64,000 nucleotides of DNA from Anaeramoeba flamelloides (Eukaryota > Metamonada > Anaeramoebidae), in the NCBI GenBank assembly GCA_027625915.1, contig JANTQA010000008.1, positions 4,388,501 to 4,452,500 of the forward strand, given 5' to 3'. Every line of letters starts with the position of its first letter. The first letter of the stretch is position 1. The translations under genes were made by a program, and so were the position numbers. Positions 34,501 to 46,892 of this stretch are shown here, one piece after another. The notes under the pieces are model-generated. The model did no database searches. It was given only the letters and a program-made list of their open reading frames with translations, and was not told the DNA's origin.

Positions 34501-37500
34501 TGATTTTTCCTTGAATTAAATCTACCAACCATGACTAAGAGGAGGGTGTCTCCTCGAATTGTTTGTGGACCAACATTATCCATGTCAAACGCACCTCACA
34601 TTTTTAGTGTGCTTTTTAGATAAAATTTTTTTGTTTGGATCGTTTCTCTGAAAACCCAAATTGTTAGTATCAAGGAAAATTGGGTTGAGGTTTTATGTGA
34701 AAGGTTTGGTGGTGCTTTGCATTGAAGGATCTATTGGAAATTAATTATGCAAAAATTAGTCAGTTTTTTTTATTTTTAAAAAAAAAATATCGTAACAGTT
34801 GATAAAAAATGATCTTTCTTTTTTGAGGAATTGAGAATTTTGGAGTATTCAATACAATATCAAACCAATTACCGTGCCTTTTAACAATTTCGACTTTGTT
34901 TGGAAATAATAAAGAATCTGTCATCAAAAATAATGACAATTTTCTCAATTTTGACCTTTTAGGTGAAAATGGCAAACCTTCTTGACCTAACTCATATCAA
35001 AAATAAAGAAAACGAAAAAAACCCACAACAATGTGTAAGGGTTTGTCACTTTTATCTAAAAAGAAATTTTCTCAAAAAGTTGTTTTTTCGCAACCTTCTT
35101 TTTCATTTTGAGATATCAATATATTCAATTCCAGTAAAAAAATGTCATTTTTTCCTACTTAGATCTCACTGAATAAATATTTGTGAGATTTACCAACCAT
35201 CAGAATCCTCTTTTAGAACACGGGACATCAAATTTCAATTGCAAATGTAGTCCTTGAGCATTTAGGAAACACTTTATAAAACTTTTGGTCATCACTTTTT
35301 TAAAACAGATGTAATTAAACCAATCAATTTACTAGTTTCTGTGATTTCTTTTTATTTTTGTAATTTTTGTTATTAAACCAATTTAATTTAATTAAAACTT
35401 AAAGTTTTTATAATTTTACTAAAATTTCTATTAATTTTTAATATAATTTCAATTTATTAATTTTTTTCACTTGGCTTTGATAAAATTTTCTTTCAAAGAA
35501 TATTTCTAAAATCCACTAATTTTCCAAGTTTCATTTCAATTAAACTAGAAAAAATTTTTAAAAAATGGAAATTAAACTAAAAATTTTTGAGAAAACTAAA
35601 TTAAGTTTAAAATGCTTCTGATTGTCGTGGCTGTTCAAGACACTCTTTGAATTAGATGAAGTTACGAATATAGTCTCTTCAAAATCATCTTTTTAGCAGA
35701 TAAAGTGTTTTTTAACTCTAAAATCCAATAAACTAAAAATTTTTTTATATTTTTTTGAATTTACAATAATGTATATATTTACCGAAAAACTAAATGTTTT
35801 TTGATTTTATTTTTTATTTTGAAGGGAGGAAATTAATTTCCTCGGATCAATTTGTTAAGTTTTTTTGAATTTTGGAAATAAAAAAAATTGCCGGTAGGTT
35901 TTCTTGAGTTTTCTTTATAAATGGAAAATCAATAGATTTTCGTTAGGTTTTTTTTGAGTTTTCTATTTATCTGGAAAATCATTAAAGTTTTCTATTTATT
36001 TAGAAAACCTCAGAAAAACCTAGAACACTTAACAAATAAAATAGAAAACCTCAAAAAAAACTAGAACACTTAACAGATAAAACAGAAAATATCAAGAAAA
36101 ATGACGTTACTCCACGGCACTCTAAGGCACTTGGCGCACTTCCGTTAGGTTTTCCAAATTTTTAAAGAATAGAGCAAATCATAGATTTTACACGGTTCTA
36201 TCGAATTCTGGAAAAGCTTGGTACTTGACAGCACTTGACGGACACTCCATATTTCTAAATTTTTATTTTAGAAATTTTAATAAAGAATCATAATTTTCTG
36301 GATTATTTACTAATGACAAGATAAATAACGAGTATTTATTTTGAATTGTATCAAAGATATTATTCTTTTGTTTTTTTGTTTTTTATTATTTGAATTAATT
36401 CTTTAATCCAAAATTTTCGATTTTTTCATAGGATGGGCAGTCCCAAAGAAAAGTGGTCGATATCTCCGATACTTTCTAACTTTGAAAAAACTAAATTTTT
36501 ATCGATCAAAAAAATTTATCAATCAAGTTAAAAAATAAATAAATAAAACCGTATAAAAATGGATCTGTTGTCACTTTATTATTAAGGAAGTAGGTACATT
36601 TTACCATTTTGAAAAATTTCAATTGCCACAACCTTACTGAAAAAAGATTTTTTGAGTGCAACTAGATATTGAAACTTTGAAATCAAAATATCGTTTATTA
36701 CTCTCTATTTGTGAAAAGAAATACAAACCCAAAGTATACTAGAGTTGAATCTTTAAATCTTCAATTGTTTGAAACATTTTTTTTCATTAAATTTTTGGTT
36801 TTATTATATTAGGTTTTGGATCTAGAAATGTGTTGATGGGGATGAGTGAAATTAATCCTAGAATAAACCAAAAAAACCAAACCAAAGAAGGGTGGATATT
36901 TGAAACAAATATTTTCTTTTAGAAGGCCAAACAAGTAAGATCACCTTCCCAGATAAATTTGTTGAAATCCTGAATGGAAAAAAAAAAAAACAAACCAATG
37001 AAAAGGTGTTCCCCTCAAAAAAATTTATTATTCTGATTACTACAAAAAAATTCCTATCTAAAATATTATGTAAAAAGGCAAAATAAAGATTTGTTTAGAA
37101 TTCTAAAAAATTAAATACTTTGTAAAATCTTTCTAGATTTTAAATATTTTTACTTTTGGAAATATGATCCAAAAAAAAAAACAAAAACATTTTTTCAATT
37201 TTTTAAACAAAAATAATTTGAATATAATTTTTTCATTAATTATTAATCTTATAAAATTATTAATCTTATGAAATTATTATAAAAAATCAAACAAAAAAAA
37301 AAAAAAAGTTCCTGTTAAAAGAAGATCGTCAAGAAGAAATACAAAAATTCTGGAAGTTAAATTAGATGAAAGTTCAAATTCTGAAGAATACTATGCAACA
37401 GACTCAGAACCGGAAAAAGAAAAATCAGCAATATCAAAAACTCGACCAAAAACAAATCAAGCCCAAATCCAGAACCAAAACCAAAATCTTAATCAAAATC

Positions 37501-40500
37501 AAAAATTGGAAGAAAAAGAAACAATCAAGTTAAATAACGTCAATGTGTTACCAACTGGAAATAATTCAATACAAAGCGAAGTTAATCAACAGAATTCAAA
37601 TTATGTTGACAATTTTAAGATTCAAGAGAACAGTGGAATGGTTAATAATAATGCCAATAATAATAATAATATGGCTTTAGAAAATAATGAAATATATCAG
37701 TATTATAATGAGCCACAAACCTTACCGTTTTTTCAAAAAAAGCTTCAAAAAATTTTGACAAGAAGAGATCCTGATGATAAGGATAATAATTCAAGATTTT
37801 TAAAGTCAATTTCACAAAATACTTCTGCAGGTAAAAGTTATGATAAAGATAGTAATGATGATAACAACAATATTAAGGAAAGAAAATTTTTGGTGAAATG
37901 GAGAGGGGTTTCCTATATACATGTCGAATGGGTAAATGAAGAAGAATTATTAAAACAGCATATGGGGAGATCTAGAGTTAAAAAATTCAATGAAAAAATA
38001 TTTCCCGAAATGTTAGAGGAAGTAAAAAATGAGCCATTTAATACCGATTTTTTTGAAGTTGATAGGATATTAGATTTGATAACTTTAGAGAAAACTCAAA
38101 ACTATAATGGTACATGGGGCTGGAGAGTATTGCCTCGAACTAGTATTGAACAAAAAGAAGAAAATGAAAATGAGAGCCAAACAACAATCGAAGCCAACAT
38201 AGAAATAAAAACAGAAACAGAAACAAAAAAAGGAACAGAAACACAAACAAAAACAGAAACAGAAACAGAAACAGAAACAAAAACAGGAACAGGAACAAAA
38301 AAAAAAAAAGAAATGGAAAATATAAAATCCACTGTTCCATTAGTCTTTAATAATATTAAAACTCATTTAGAAAACCTGGGGAAAGAAAATAAAATGCAAA
38401 GGGAAGAAATTTATGAAGGTGACGATGACGAGACTGAACAAGAATATTATCAAGAAGGCGAGCCGATTATACCAATACAATTTTATGAAAATTTAGAAAC
38501 AAATTTTGACAATTTACCTGACACGATTCAATTATTTTTAGTGAAATGGAGTTCTTTATCATATCAAGATTCCACATGGGAAATGATTAGAAACATTAAT
38601 GATGACAAAAAAATTAAGGAATTTTACGAAAGGGAAAACTCTATGAAAAAAAAAATTAAGGATGTCAAAAAAGTAATAACTTCAAAGAATTATAAAAAAT
38701 GGGAAGAAAAAACCGAATCGCCAAAATATAAAAACGATATGAAATTAAGGAGCTATCAGGTAGAGGGGCTAAATTGGCTGAGCTTTAATTGGAATATCAA
38801 TAGGAATGGTATTTTAGCAGATCAAATGGGATTGGGTAAATCGATTCAAACGATAGCGATTTTGGAATATCTCAAAAATGAAAAAAACATTAATGGGCCC
38901 TTTTTAGTTATTGTGCCATTATCCACATTATCCAATTGGGAGAGAGAATTTGAGAGATGGTCAAATTTAAATAGTTTAACTTATCATGGCACCACCAAGT
39001 CCCGTGCCATTATCAGGCAAAATGAGTTATTTTATAGGGGCCAACGAAGAGTGTTACCACAGCATTGGGGGGTCGATCCAGATGCCGAACAAAGCAAGGG
39101 TGGCGAATTGTCTTCTGATGATGACGAAGAAGACGAATATACAAAAAAAAAACGGGCTATAAACAATATCCTGTTCAATAATGACAATAAAAATAATGAT
39201 AACAAAAGCAAAAGAAAAAGTAATTATAATTACAATTATCAACGCAATTTAAAATTTTATCAACAGCAATTTAATAATGAATTGGAAGGTAATTTATTCG
39301 ATGAGATTGAAAATTTAAAAAAAGATCAAGAGGAATTAAAAAAAATTAACAAATACTTCCGTGAGCAGGAGCATGGCCAGGATAATAATGATCAGGAGAT
39401 TGATGAAGAGGAATTATTTAGCAATTTGAAAATCACTGATTTGGAGATCGAAAACAAAATATTTAAATTTGATGTCCTAATTACAACCTATGAAATGGCT
39501 GTAGCGGATAAGCTCTTTTTATCGAGAATTGATTGGGAACATATGGTGCTTGACGAGGGGCACAAATTAAAAAACTACCAATCCAAAACTTATTTAGAAT
39601 TGTTCCAATACCAATCTGAACACATTTTGCTTTTAACGGGGACACCCTTGCAAAATAATATTGAAGAATTGTGGGCATTATTGCATTTCCTTGAGCCGAT
39701 CAAATTCCAAGATCGAGAGGGATTTATTAAGCAATTTGGAGATATGAAGGATTCCACACAGGTGGAGAAATTGCATAAGGTCCTAAAGCCCCATTTATTG
39801 AGAAGATTGAAAACCGATGTAGAAAAGTCAATTGCGCCCAAGGAGGAAACAATTATTGAAGTGGAATTAACAAAATTCCAAAAGCAATATTACCGTGCGG
39901 TCCTGAAGAGAAATATCCAGTTTTTGTCACAGGGCAACTCCTCAACCAAGATCCCACGATTGGTAAATGTGGTAATGCAGCTAAGGAAAATTTGCAACCA
40001 TCCATATTTAATTCAAGGCGCAGAGGAGTTTGCCAATCAGGATTTAATCACCAAGGATGACAAGATGAAGACATTGATCATGAATTCTGGCAAATTTGTG
40101 TTGCTCGACAAATTATTAACAAAATTGAAAAACCAAGGATCAAAGGTATTGATTTTTTCTCAAATGGTCAAAGTTTTGGATATCATTGAAGAATATTTTA
40201 ATTTTAAAGAATATAACTATGAAAGGATCGATGGATCAATTCGCGGTAACGTCAGGCAATCTGCAATTGATCGGTTTATGGATGAAAAATATGAACGATT
40301 TGCCTTCTTGCTATGTACCAGAGCAGGCGGCTTGGGCATTAATTTAACCTCTGCAAATACTGTCATCATTTTTGATTCCGATTGGAACCCGCAAAATGAT
40401 ATACAGGCAATGGACCGTTGCCATCGGATTGGCCAAACCAAGCTGGTCAAGGTATACCGATTGATCACGAGAAACACTTACGAAAGGGAAATGTTCGATC

Positions 40501-43500
40501 GTGCTTCCAAAAAATTAGGCTTGGATCATGCAGTGCTGACTAACATCACTAATAAGTCCAACAATAAAAAGGGTAAAAGGAGAACAACAACATCAGCATT
40601 ATCAACATCATCGAAAAAGGCATCAGCTTCAGCAGCAGCGGCCTCGTCCCTAGAGCAATCTTTGACGAGCCAGATATCCTCAAAAAAGAATTCGAAGGGG
40701 AAACTCAATTCTCAAGAAATAAATGATCTATTAAAATACGGCGCATATGATTTATTCCACGACAACGGCGATTCTGAAAAATTTTGTGAAGAAGACATCG
40801 ATCAAATTTTGGAAGGAAGAACAATGAAAGTCACACATGGCTCAAATGAGAACAAAAATGACGAGAATAATAAAAATTCATCATTTTCGAGAGCCACATT
40901 TGTATCCGAGGATGCAGATACCTCTTTGGACATTAATGATCCAAACTTTTGGCAAAAATTGATCCCAGATAAGAAAAAACGAAATTATGAAACAGAAAAC
41001 CTAATGGGGCCATCCAGTTTATCGGGCAATTCCCACAGAAGAGTGACAAGGGAATTAAGAAAATCGCTCATCAAAACGATGAAATCCAAAAATGAAGATG
41101 ACGATTACTTTGATAAAGGCATTGATGTTGATTTGGGCAATGAATATAAGCCAGACAATAATGAATTTATCATGCCCATGAACAATAGATTCCAAAACTT
41201 GGAAATCTGGTATTTTACAGAACGAGATCGATGCTTGAAAGACGGGTTATTACATTTTGGATATGGCGGAAGGTGGGGCTTGCTCAAGGAAGTCGCCAGT
41301 TTGAAAAGATTGAGTATTAAAAAAGTGAAAAGGTTTACGACTTCGATTATTCGGTTATGCCTCGCACATATCAATTCATTGGAGCTTGAACAAAAATACC
41401 CAATCTTATTGATCGACATTTACGAGCAGATGAAAAGCCAAATAATCAATCTAGGCGCAGGTAAACAAAATTTGCCAGTAACTGATGAATGGAATGAATT
41501 GTTTCAAAAGGCACTCATTGAAAAAAAGCAAAGAGCACTTGACAGGAAACTATTAAAATTAAAAAATGAAGAAGAAAGATTAAAATTAAAAACAAAAAAT
41601 AGCCTGAGAAGTAAAAAAAGCAGAATGCTTGAAAAAAAAAAATTAAAAAGAAAAGCTGGAGATAGCATTGAATTAAAAATTGTACAAGAAGAAGTTTATT
41701 TAGAAAACCAAAATGAAAAATTGAAAAATAAGGAAAATAATGAAGAGAAAAACAAAAAATTGAAAAAAAAATTAGATATATATTCCTTAGATAAAAAAAT
41801 TACTCTGGAATATAAATATATTGATTTACAAAATATTAATTGGAATAAGGTTTTCATTTTAAATTCAACAAAATCTGAAATACATAGAGTTGCCAAATTT
41901 GTTTCCCTAGAGGCTTCTAAAAATCATCATGAACTGTTTTATACAGAAGCGTTATTACAATCTCATTTTTTGCGTCATCTCGAAAATGATTATTTAAGTT
42001 GGTTGGATGTATTTGAACAAATGTCGGTAATTCGAAGGGTGTTTACAATATTTTTTACAAAATTACAGGATAATAATAATCAAAACAATCTCAATTTAAA
42101 TAGTGTTACTTTCGTTGGTGATAATAATAATAACGAGAATAATAAAAATGATCAAAGCGGGAATAAAGAAATTGATTTGGATGAAATTGACCATGACCAA
42201 AAAAGTTCTGAAATAATTGTCAAAATTGACTCTCTACTGGAATTGCCAATGGTTTCTGATAAAACTTTCCCCGCAAAATGGTGGTCTAAACATAATGACA
42301 GAATGTTTTTATATGGTATATTTAAGCACGGCTTTAATAATTTTGAAGAAATTAGATCAGATCCCTATTTAGGTTTTGATAATTGTCAAACGAAAAATGA
42401 AGAAAAAAAAAATAATAATAAGAAGAAGAAGAAAAGAACTGCAAATAGCAAGACTAGAAAAAGAAATACAAAAAATAAGAAGAATAATAAGGATTCAAAT
42501 GATAATAATAACAGCAATAGATTTAATAATAAAAATACAATGAAGACCCAAAACAATACTACACCACAATTTTCAATGAATGATAACAGCTTCCAATTAA
42601 CCTTTTCAAATAGTAACAATAATAATAATAACAGTAATAATAGCAATCAATATAATTGGAACAATCAACAGAATATTTTAAACATGAATAATAATGATTA
42701 TAATGATTTTAATTATACTAATTTCTATCAAAATATGAATAATTCGAATAATCTGAATAAAAATAATAATAATAATAAACATAATAATAATAATAGTAAT
42801 AGTAATGATAATAATCCAAATAATATTGTTAATTTTAATAACCCCAATTTAATAAAACATAATAATAATACTAAAACAAGAATTTGGCCAGCTGAAAGAA
42901 AATTAAACAAAAGATTACTAATTTTAATAAATGGGTATAAGAAATTAATTAATTATAAAAATGAAAATCCTCAAGAAGAAAACAATTTTTCTTCTCAAAA
43001 GAATAAATATCAAAATCAAAATCTTGGCTTGAATCAAAAAAAATGGAATAAAAAATTACTTTCTTTATTTTTCCAAACCATTTTACAATATGGAATACCT
43101 TTAGATCAAAATGGCAATGAAGATTTCTATAAATTCTATCGATTATTAAACATAACAGACAAAAGTTTTGAAGAAATTTCTGATTTGTTAAACGAATATT
43201 TAAACTCGTGTAGATTTGCAACAAAAACCAAAAGCAAGGATAGAAATAATATCACTGAAGAATCTGATGATGATGACGACGGCGACAATGGCGACGGCGA
43301 CGATGAGAATGGGAATGATGGAGAGGGTGACGGTATCGATGCAAATAATTTAAAAATCCCATTGAAAACTGCAAGAAGGGTCATTGAACGAATTGATTTG
43401 ATCAAAAAAATAACCCTGCAAATATTGCCCTTGCCAAATTTAACCGATTTGATGAAAACAATCAAGCATTTGAAAACTTGTCCAGACTATTGGGTAAACG

Positions 43501-43865
43501 AAGTTCACGACCTTGCACTGCTAAAAAGTGTTGCGACCCATGGATTCCCAAACCCAGAGACGTTATTAAAAGATGTCAATTTGCCCTTTTATCATGAAAA
43601 GGTTAAATGGGACCTTCTTCAGCAAAGCCAATATCCAAATTTTTCCAGCAACGTTATCAATGTACAGGAGTTTCCATTTTTAAAAACTGGCGAGCTATTT
43701 TCCAGAGTTAAAGCAGTCATTCGCGGAATTGAAAGAGCTCAATTGAAAATCGAAAAAGAAAGTTTAAACCCAAAAAAAAAACCTAAAAAAATTAAAAATC
43801 GGAAAATAATTAAAACGAAAAACAGAGCTTTATTGGCTTATTGTAAACAAAACCAAAAAAATTAA
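31536..43865 (+). CDS. CHD6-9/Kismet-type chromatin remodelling ATPase, three-exon model
   Basis: This is an ATP-driven nucleosome remodeller acting in the nucleus. Exon 3 (37309-43865, at least 2,185 residues) is certain. It has two chromodomains (FLVKWRGVSYIHVEW at 37884 and FLVKWSSLSYQDSTWE at 38531), a SNF2 ATPase with ADQMGLGKS (~38817), LDEGHKLKN (~39549) and LLTGTPLQNN, and a helicase C lobe ending RAGGLGINL...DWNPQNDIQAMDRCHRIGQ. FCEEDIDQIL (~40782), ATFVSEDAD...DDPNFW-like INDPNFWQKL and C-terminal KWWSKHNDRMFLYGIFKHGF mark subfamily III (CHD6-9) rather than CHD1 or CHD3-5. An acidic insert of about 145 residues splits the ATPase before LITTYEM. The helicase box is DEGH, not the usual DEAH. 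Exons 1 (31536-31977, Asn/Gln-rich) and 2 (32453-32818, acidic) are inferred. Donors GTAAGT and GTAATT and both junction phases fit, giving 2,454 residues. The acceptors lie in long A-runs, which is weak. Confidence 0.85.
31978..32452 (+). other. Inferred CHD intron 1
   Basis: It starts GTAAGTAAAC and is T-rich through 32440. The acceptor is placed at the end of a run of A residues (AG at 32451-32452). A second in-phase acceptor exists at 32499-32500, so the exon 2 start is uncertain by 48 bases. Confidence 0.45.
34090..34139. repeat. Tandem repeat, AGAAATCAC x5
   Basis: Five perfect or near-perfect copies of a 9-base unit. No function is apparent. Confidence 0.9.
34430..35240. other. Gene-like patch inside the long CHD intron, strand unresolved
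   Basis: AT content drops and plausible exons appear on both strands. Minus: from ATG at about 35229 (MSRVLKEDSDG, then GTAAAT), then near 34920-34870 KSKLLKGTVIG, and near 34590-34450 AFDMDNVGPQTIRGDTLLLV with a Lys-rich end. The IRGD-hydrophobic pattern faintly resembles an Sm/LSm second motif. Plus: ATG at 34531 (MTKRRVSPRIVCGPTLSMSN) and an exon-like 34963-35034 between CTTTTAG and GTAAGG (MANLLDLTHIKNKENEKN). Both cannot be right. Confidence 0.25.
35870..36250. repeat. Foldback repeat, copy 1 (TTAGGTTTT...GAGTTTTCTAT units)
   Basis: Short units GTTAGGTTTTTTTTGAGTTT and TCTATTTATCTGGAAAATCA occur in one orientation to about 35995, then as reverse complements (GAAAACCTCAAAAAAAACTA) to 36090, so the region can fold into a long hairpin. 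Outer flanks carry CTCCACGGCACTCTAAGGCA-type GC-richer sequence. Related to 58690-59160. Confidence 0.7.
36585..36865 (+). repeat. Dispersed repeat G, copy 2
   Basis: Second copy of the ~290-base repeat at 25125-25425, in the same orientation, with many substitutions, indicating an old duplication. It lies in the inferred CHD intron. Confidence 0.65.
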
Positions 43866-43906
43866 ACAAAATTAGAGTTAATATACTTTAAAAGTTATTT
43901 ATATTT

Positions 43907-43943
<37 letters not shown>

Positions 43944-44382
43944 TTTTATTTTTATTTTTATTTTTTATTTTTACTTTTACTTTTAGTTTTCTTTATTTTA
44001 TCGAAATATTAAAAAATCATCCAAATAAGATTTATTTAAAAATAAATATGTTTATTTCAATTTTTTTTTTTACAATTTGTTTATAATATGTCCCTACGAC
44101 CCAAAAAACACTAAAAATGAAAAACTGATCAAATACTTTCCATTAATACAATTAAAAAAACAAAATGATAAAATAAAAATAAATAAAGTTTCAATTTAGC
44201 TTTTTCTTGAAAACATTTTTTGCCAAAATCATTGAATTCAACCTTGAAATTATGAATATTTTTAGATACACTCTCTTGTTTTAACTCATTTACAAAAAAA
44301 AATTCTAAATTATGGGAATTTTCTTTTCACAAAAGGCACTAATTTGGTCCTCAAATGTTTTTTTTAGTTTTAAATGGTAACT
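43866..44382. other. CHD 3' region
   Basis: Long poly(T) and TTTTTA repeats at 43910-43985 follow the stop, with AATAAATAT near 44040. Probably the transcript end. No gene is seen. Confidence 0.4.
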
Positions 44383-45199
44383 GTCAAATCTAAAACCCGT
44401 AAATTTCTGAAACCCAGTAATTCCATTTTTCTGATCAATTGTAAATATTAGTAAAAAGTCAAAAATATACTCCCATTTTACAGACAAATAACCCAATTAC
44501 CCAGCAACTTATAGCCTTTCCAATTGGGGTATTAGTTAAATATTCTGAACCCATTAATTTTAACTCTTTGGTAAATTCAGAAATCAAAAAAATCCAAAAT
44601 TTGTAAAATTAATTGAGAACATTAGTGTAAATTGAAAATCAAATTTATTGTAATTTTCCCTTTAGATAAATTCTAAATTTATTAGGAATCATCTTTATAA
44701 GAATTATTTTGTTAAATCATTTATGAAATAAGAGTTTTATTTACTTTATATCTTTCTTTTAATAATTTTTTCAAAATTTTAAATTTCTATTGTGAACCTT
44801 AGAGGATTTATTTTTTGACAAAATGGTTTTCATATTTTTATGAAAATTTACAATAATCAAACACCTCTCTCAAATTCAAATTCTTTCAAATATTTTAAAA
44901 GTATGAAAATGTTTTTTATTACAAAATTTAAAATCAAAAGTCGATTTTCATTTTTAGTAATGTTCTCAATTAATTTTACAAATTTTGGATTTTTTTGATT
45001 TCTGAATTCACCAAAGAGTTAAAAATGATGGGTTCAGAATATTTAACCAATACCCCAATTGGAAAGGTTATAAGTTGTTGGGTAATTGGGTTATTTTTCT
45101 GTAAAATGGGAGTATATTTTTGACTTTTTACTAATATTTACAATTGATCAGAAAAATGGAATTACCTGGTTTCAGAAATTTACGGGTTTTAGATTTGAC
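44383..45199. mobile_element. Foldback element with ~258-bp inverted arms
   Basis: The arms 44383-44640 and 44943-45199 are reverse complements with few mismatches (GTCAAATCTAAAACCCGTAA on the left pairs with the complement ending 45199). The ~300-base loop is noncoding AT-rich DNA. No transposase and no second copy were seen in the window. Confidence 0.85.
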
Positions 45200-46892
45200 T
45201 GTAAAATAAAAAAAAAGTTAAACTAAAAGGATAAACTTTCTGGAAAAGCATTCTAATTTAATATATTAACTTATTCTTTGATTTCAAAATTTTCTCAACA
45301 CAATTTTTAAAAAAAAAAAATAAAAAAGTGCACACTAATTCCAAAAAATATTTTCGATATTCAAAAGTTGAGAGTGTTTTTATTCTAAAAAAAATTATCA
45401 CAGTGTTTAATTGAATTAATTTATGTTCTTAATTTCGAAAAATATTAATCAGAAAAAAATAGTGCTTAATTTTATTAAGGAAATATTATTTAAAGCATAT
45501 TAATTCTGAAAAAAATATTTTTTTTCAAACGATATCTGAAGAAAATACTTTTGCACGTAAGGCTATTTACAGAATCTGGGCTATAATGTGTTTTATTCAA
45601 GTTTAAATATGTTAATCTTGTAAAGGAGATTTAAAATGATGAATTTTTTTTTGGAATATCTCTTTACATTCTTCTTGAAAAAACACTAAAATTTAAGTAA
45701 TCAGTACTCTACGATACGAGGGTAAAATTTTAAAATATTTTATTGGTGATATTCTTTATTTATGAATTTTTGTATATGTCAAGTGTCAAAAAATTTTGAT
45801 CATCAAAGAAACGTAGAAAAAAAATTTTTTTATAAGATCAAATTTTTTTTTCCCTTTTTTCTGAAAAAGAAAACTATTTAATTCATTTTATTTTTGGCAT
45901 TATAACGAGTTTTTTACTCTATTTATTGCTGTTTACGTCATGATTATGCAATAACAAGTCTTTTTTTCCAGGTATATAAAAATAAAGATTTTTTTTCTTT
46001 TTTGATTTAATTCTTTTGGTTAACCAAAAAATTGATTTATTTCACAGATTAATAAATAATTGTATTTTTTTTACGAAGGGTAGTTATAATAGTAAAGTTT
46101 TAAATTCATTTTTCAAAGTTTATTTAATTTTTGATTTTTTGTTCTTAGATAAATTGGATTGTTTAAAATTAAAATTCTCTTCAAGATATTAGGGTATTAA
46201 GTGATTTTATCCTAAAAATTCATAATAAATTTTTTAATTACGAAAATTATTTATATTGTTATAATGATTCTTTTGAATAAGATCAAACAATGTTTTAGAA
46301 AAATTTTACAAAATTGAAATTTTTTTAAATTTTTTTTCGTTTTTTGAAAACCAGAAAACAACTTTTAAAACTTTGTGAATAAAAAAAAACAATTTTGTTT
46401 AGTAGATTACTATTTCTTTGATAAACTACTGTTATGATTTGATCAAATTATTATTTTTTTTGATCAACTATAACCATATTAGGTTTATTGGCTGGGGTTT
46501 GAATTTAGATTAATTAAAAATAATAACAAATGGAAAATTTTAGTTTTCGAAATCAATGGCTTTCAAATATTTAATAAAAATGTATTATACTCCATTTTCG
46601 AGAAACAACTTGATTGTTAATAAAATTAATAGGTTACTTTTTCTGAGTTTTATATTGCGAACATGCTGTTTTTTGGGTTCAAAAAGGAGAGAAAAATTGA
46701 TAAATTGTTGAAATGAGGTTAATTAATTCATTTTAGGAAGTTAAATTTCAAACTACAAAAAAAATAAAAAATTGAAGATGTAAATAAGATTTCTTTTTAT
46801 TATTTAAAAAATAATACTTCCAATAAGATGATTATTTTGTTATTGTGAAAATTATTAAATGAAGGTAGTAAAGACACTAATATCGATATATT
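45200..46892. other. AT-rich intergenic region
   Basis: A/T-run DNA with no recognised gene or strong inverted repeat. Confidence 0.4.

Larger units (their letters stand above)
32819..37308 (+). other. Inferred 4.5-kb CHD intron 2 with repeats and a gene-like patch
   Basis: It starts GTAATTTT and ends in an A-run followed by AG, just before the coding text VPVKRRSSRRNTKILE. It is 16-36 times longer than the carrier introns. It contains the 9-bp tandem repeat at 34090, a foldback at 35870-36250, dispersed repeat G at 36585-36865 and an unresolved lower-AT patch at 34430-35240. If exons 1-2 belong to another gene, this is instead an intergenic region and the CHD start lies elsewhere. Confidence 0.4.

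Noticed and set aside
38102-38340. Val/Ser/Phe-rich frames opposite the CHD gene
   Set aside because: Antisense of the Thr-Glu-Thr-Lys repeat in the CHD linker.
42386-42910. Leu-rich minus-strand frames resembling membrane proteins
   Set aside because: Antisense of the poly-Asn (AAT) linker of CHD. Leu/Ile/Val runs follow mechanically.
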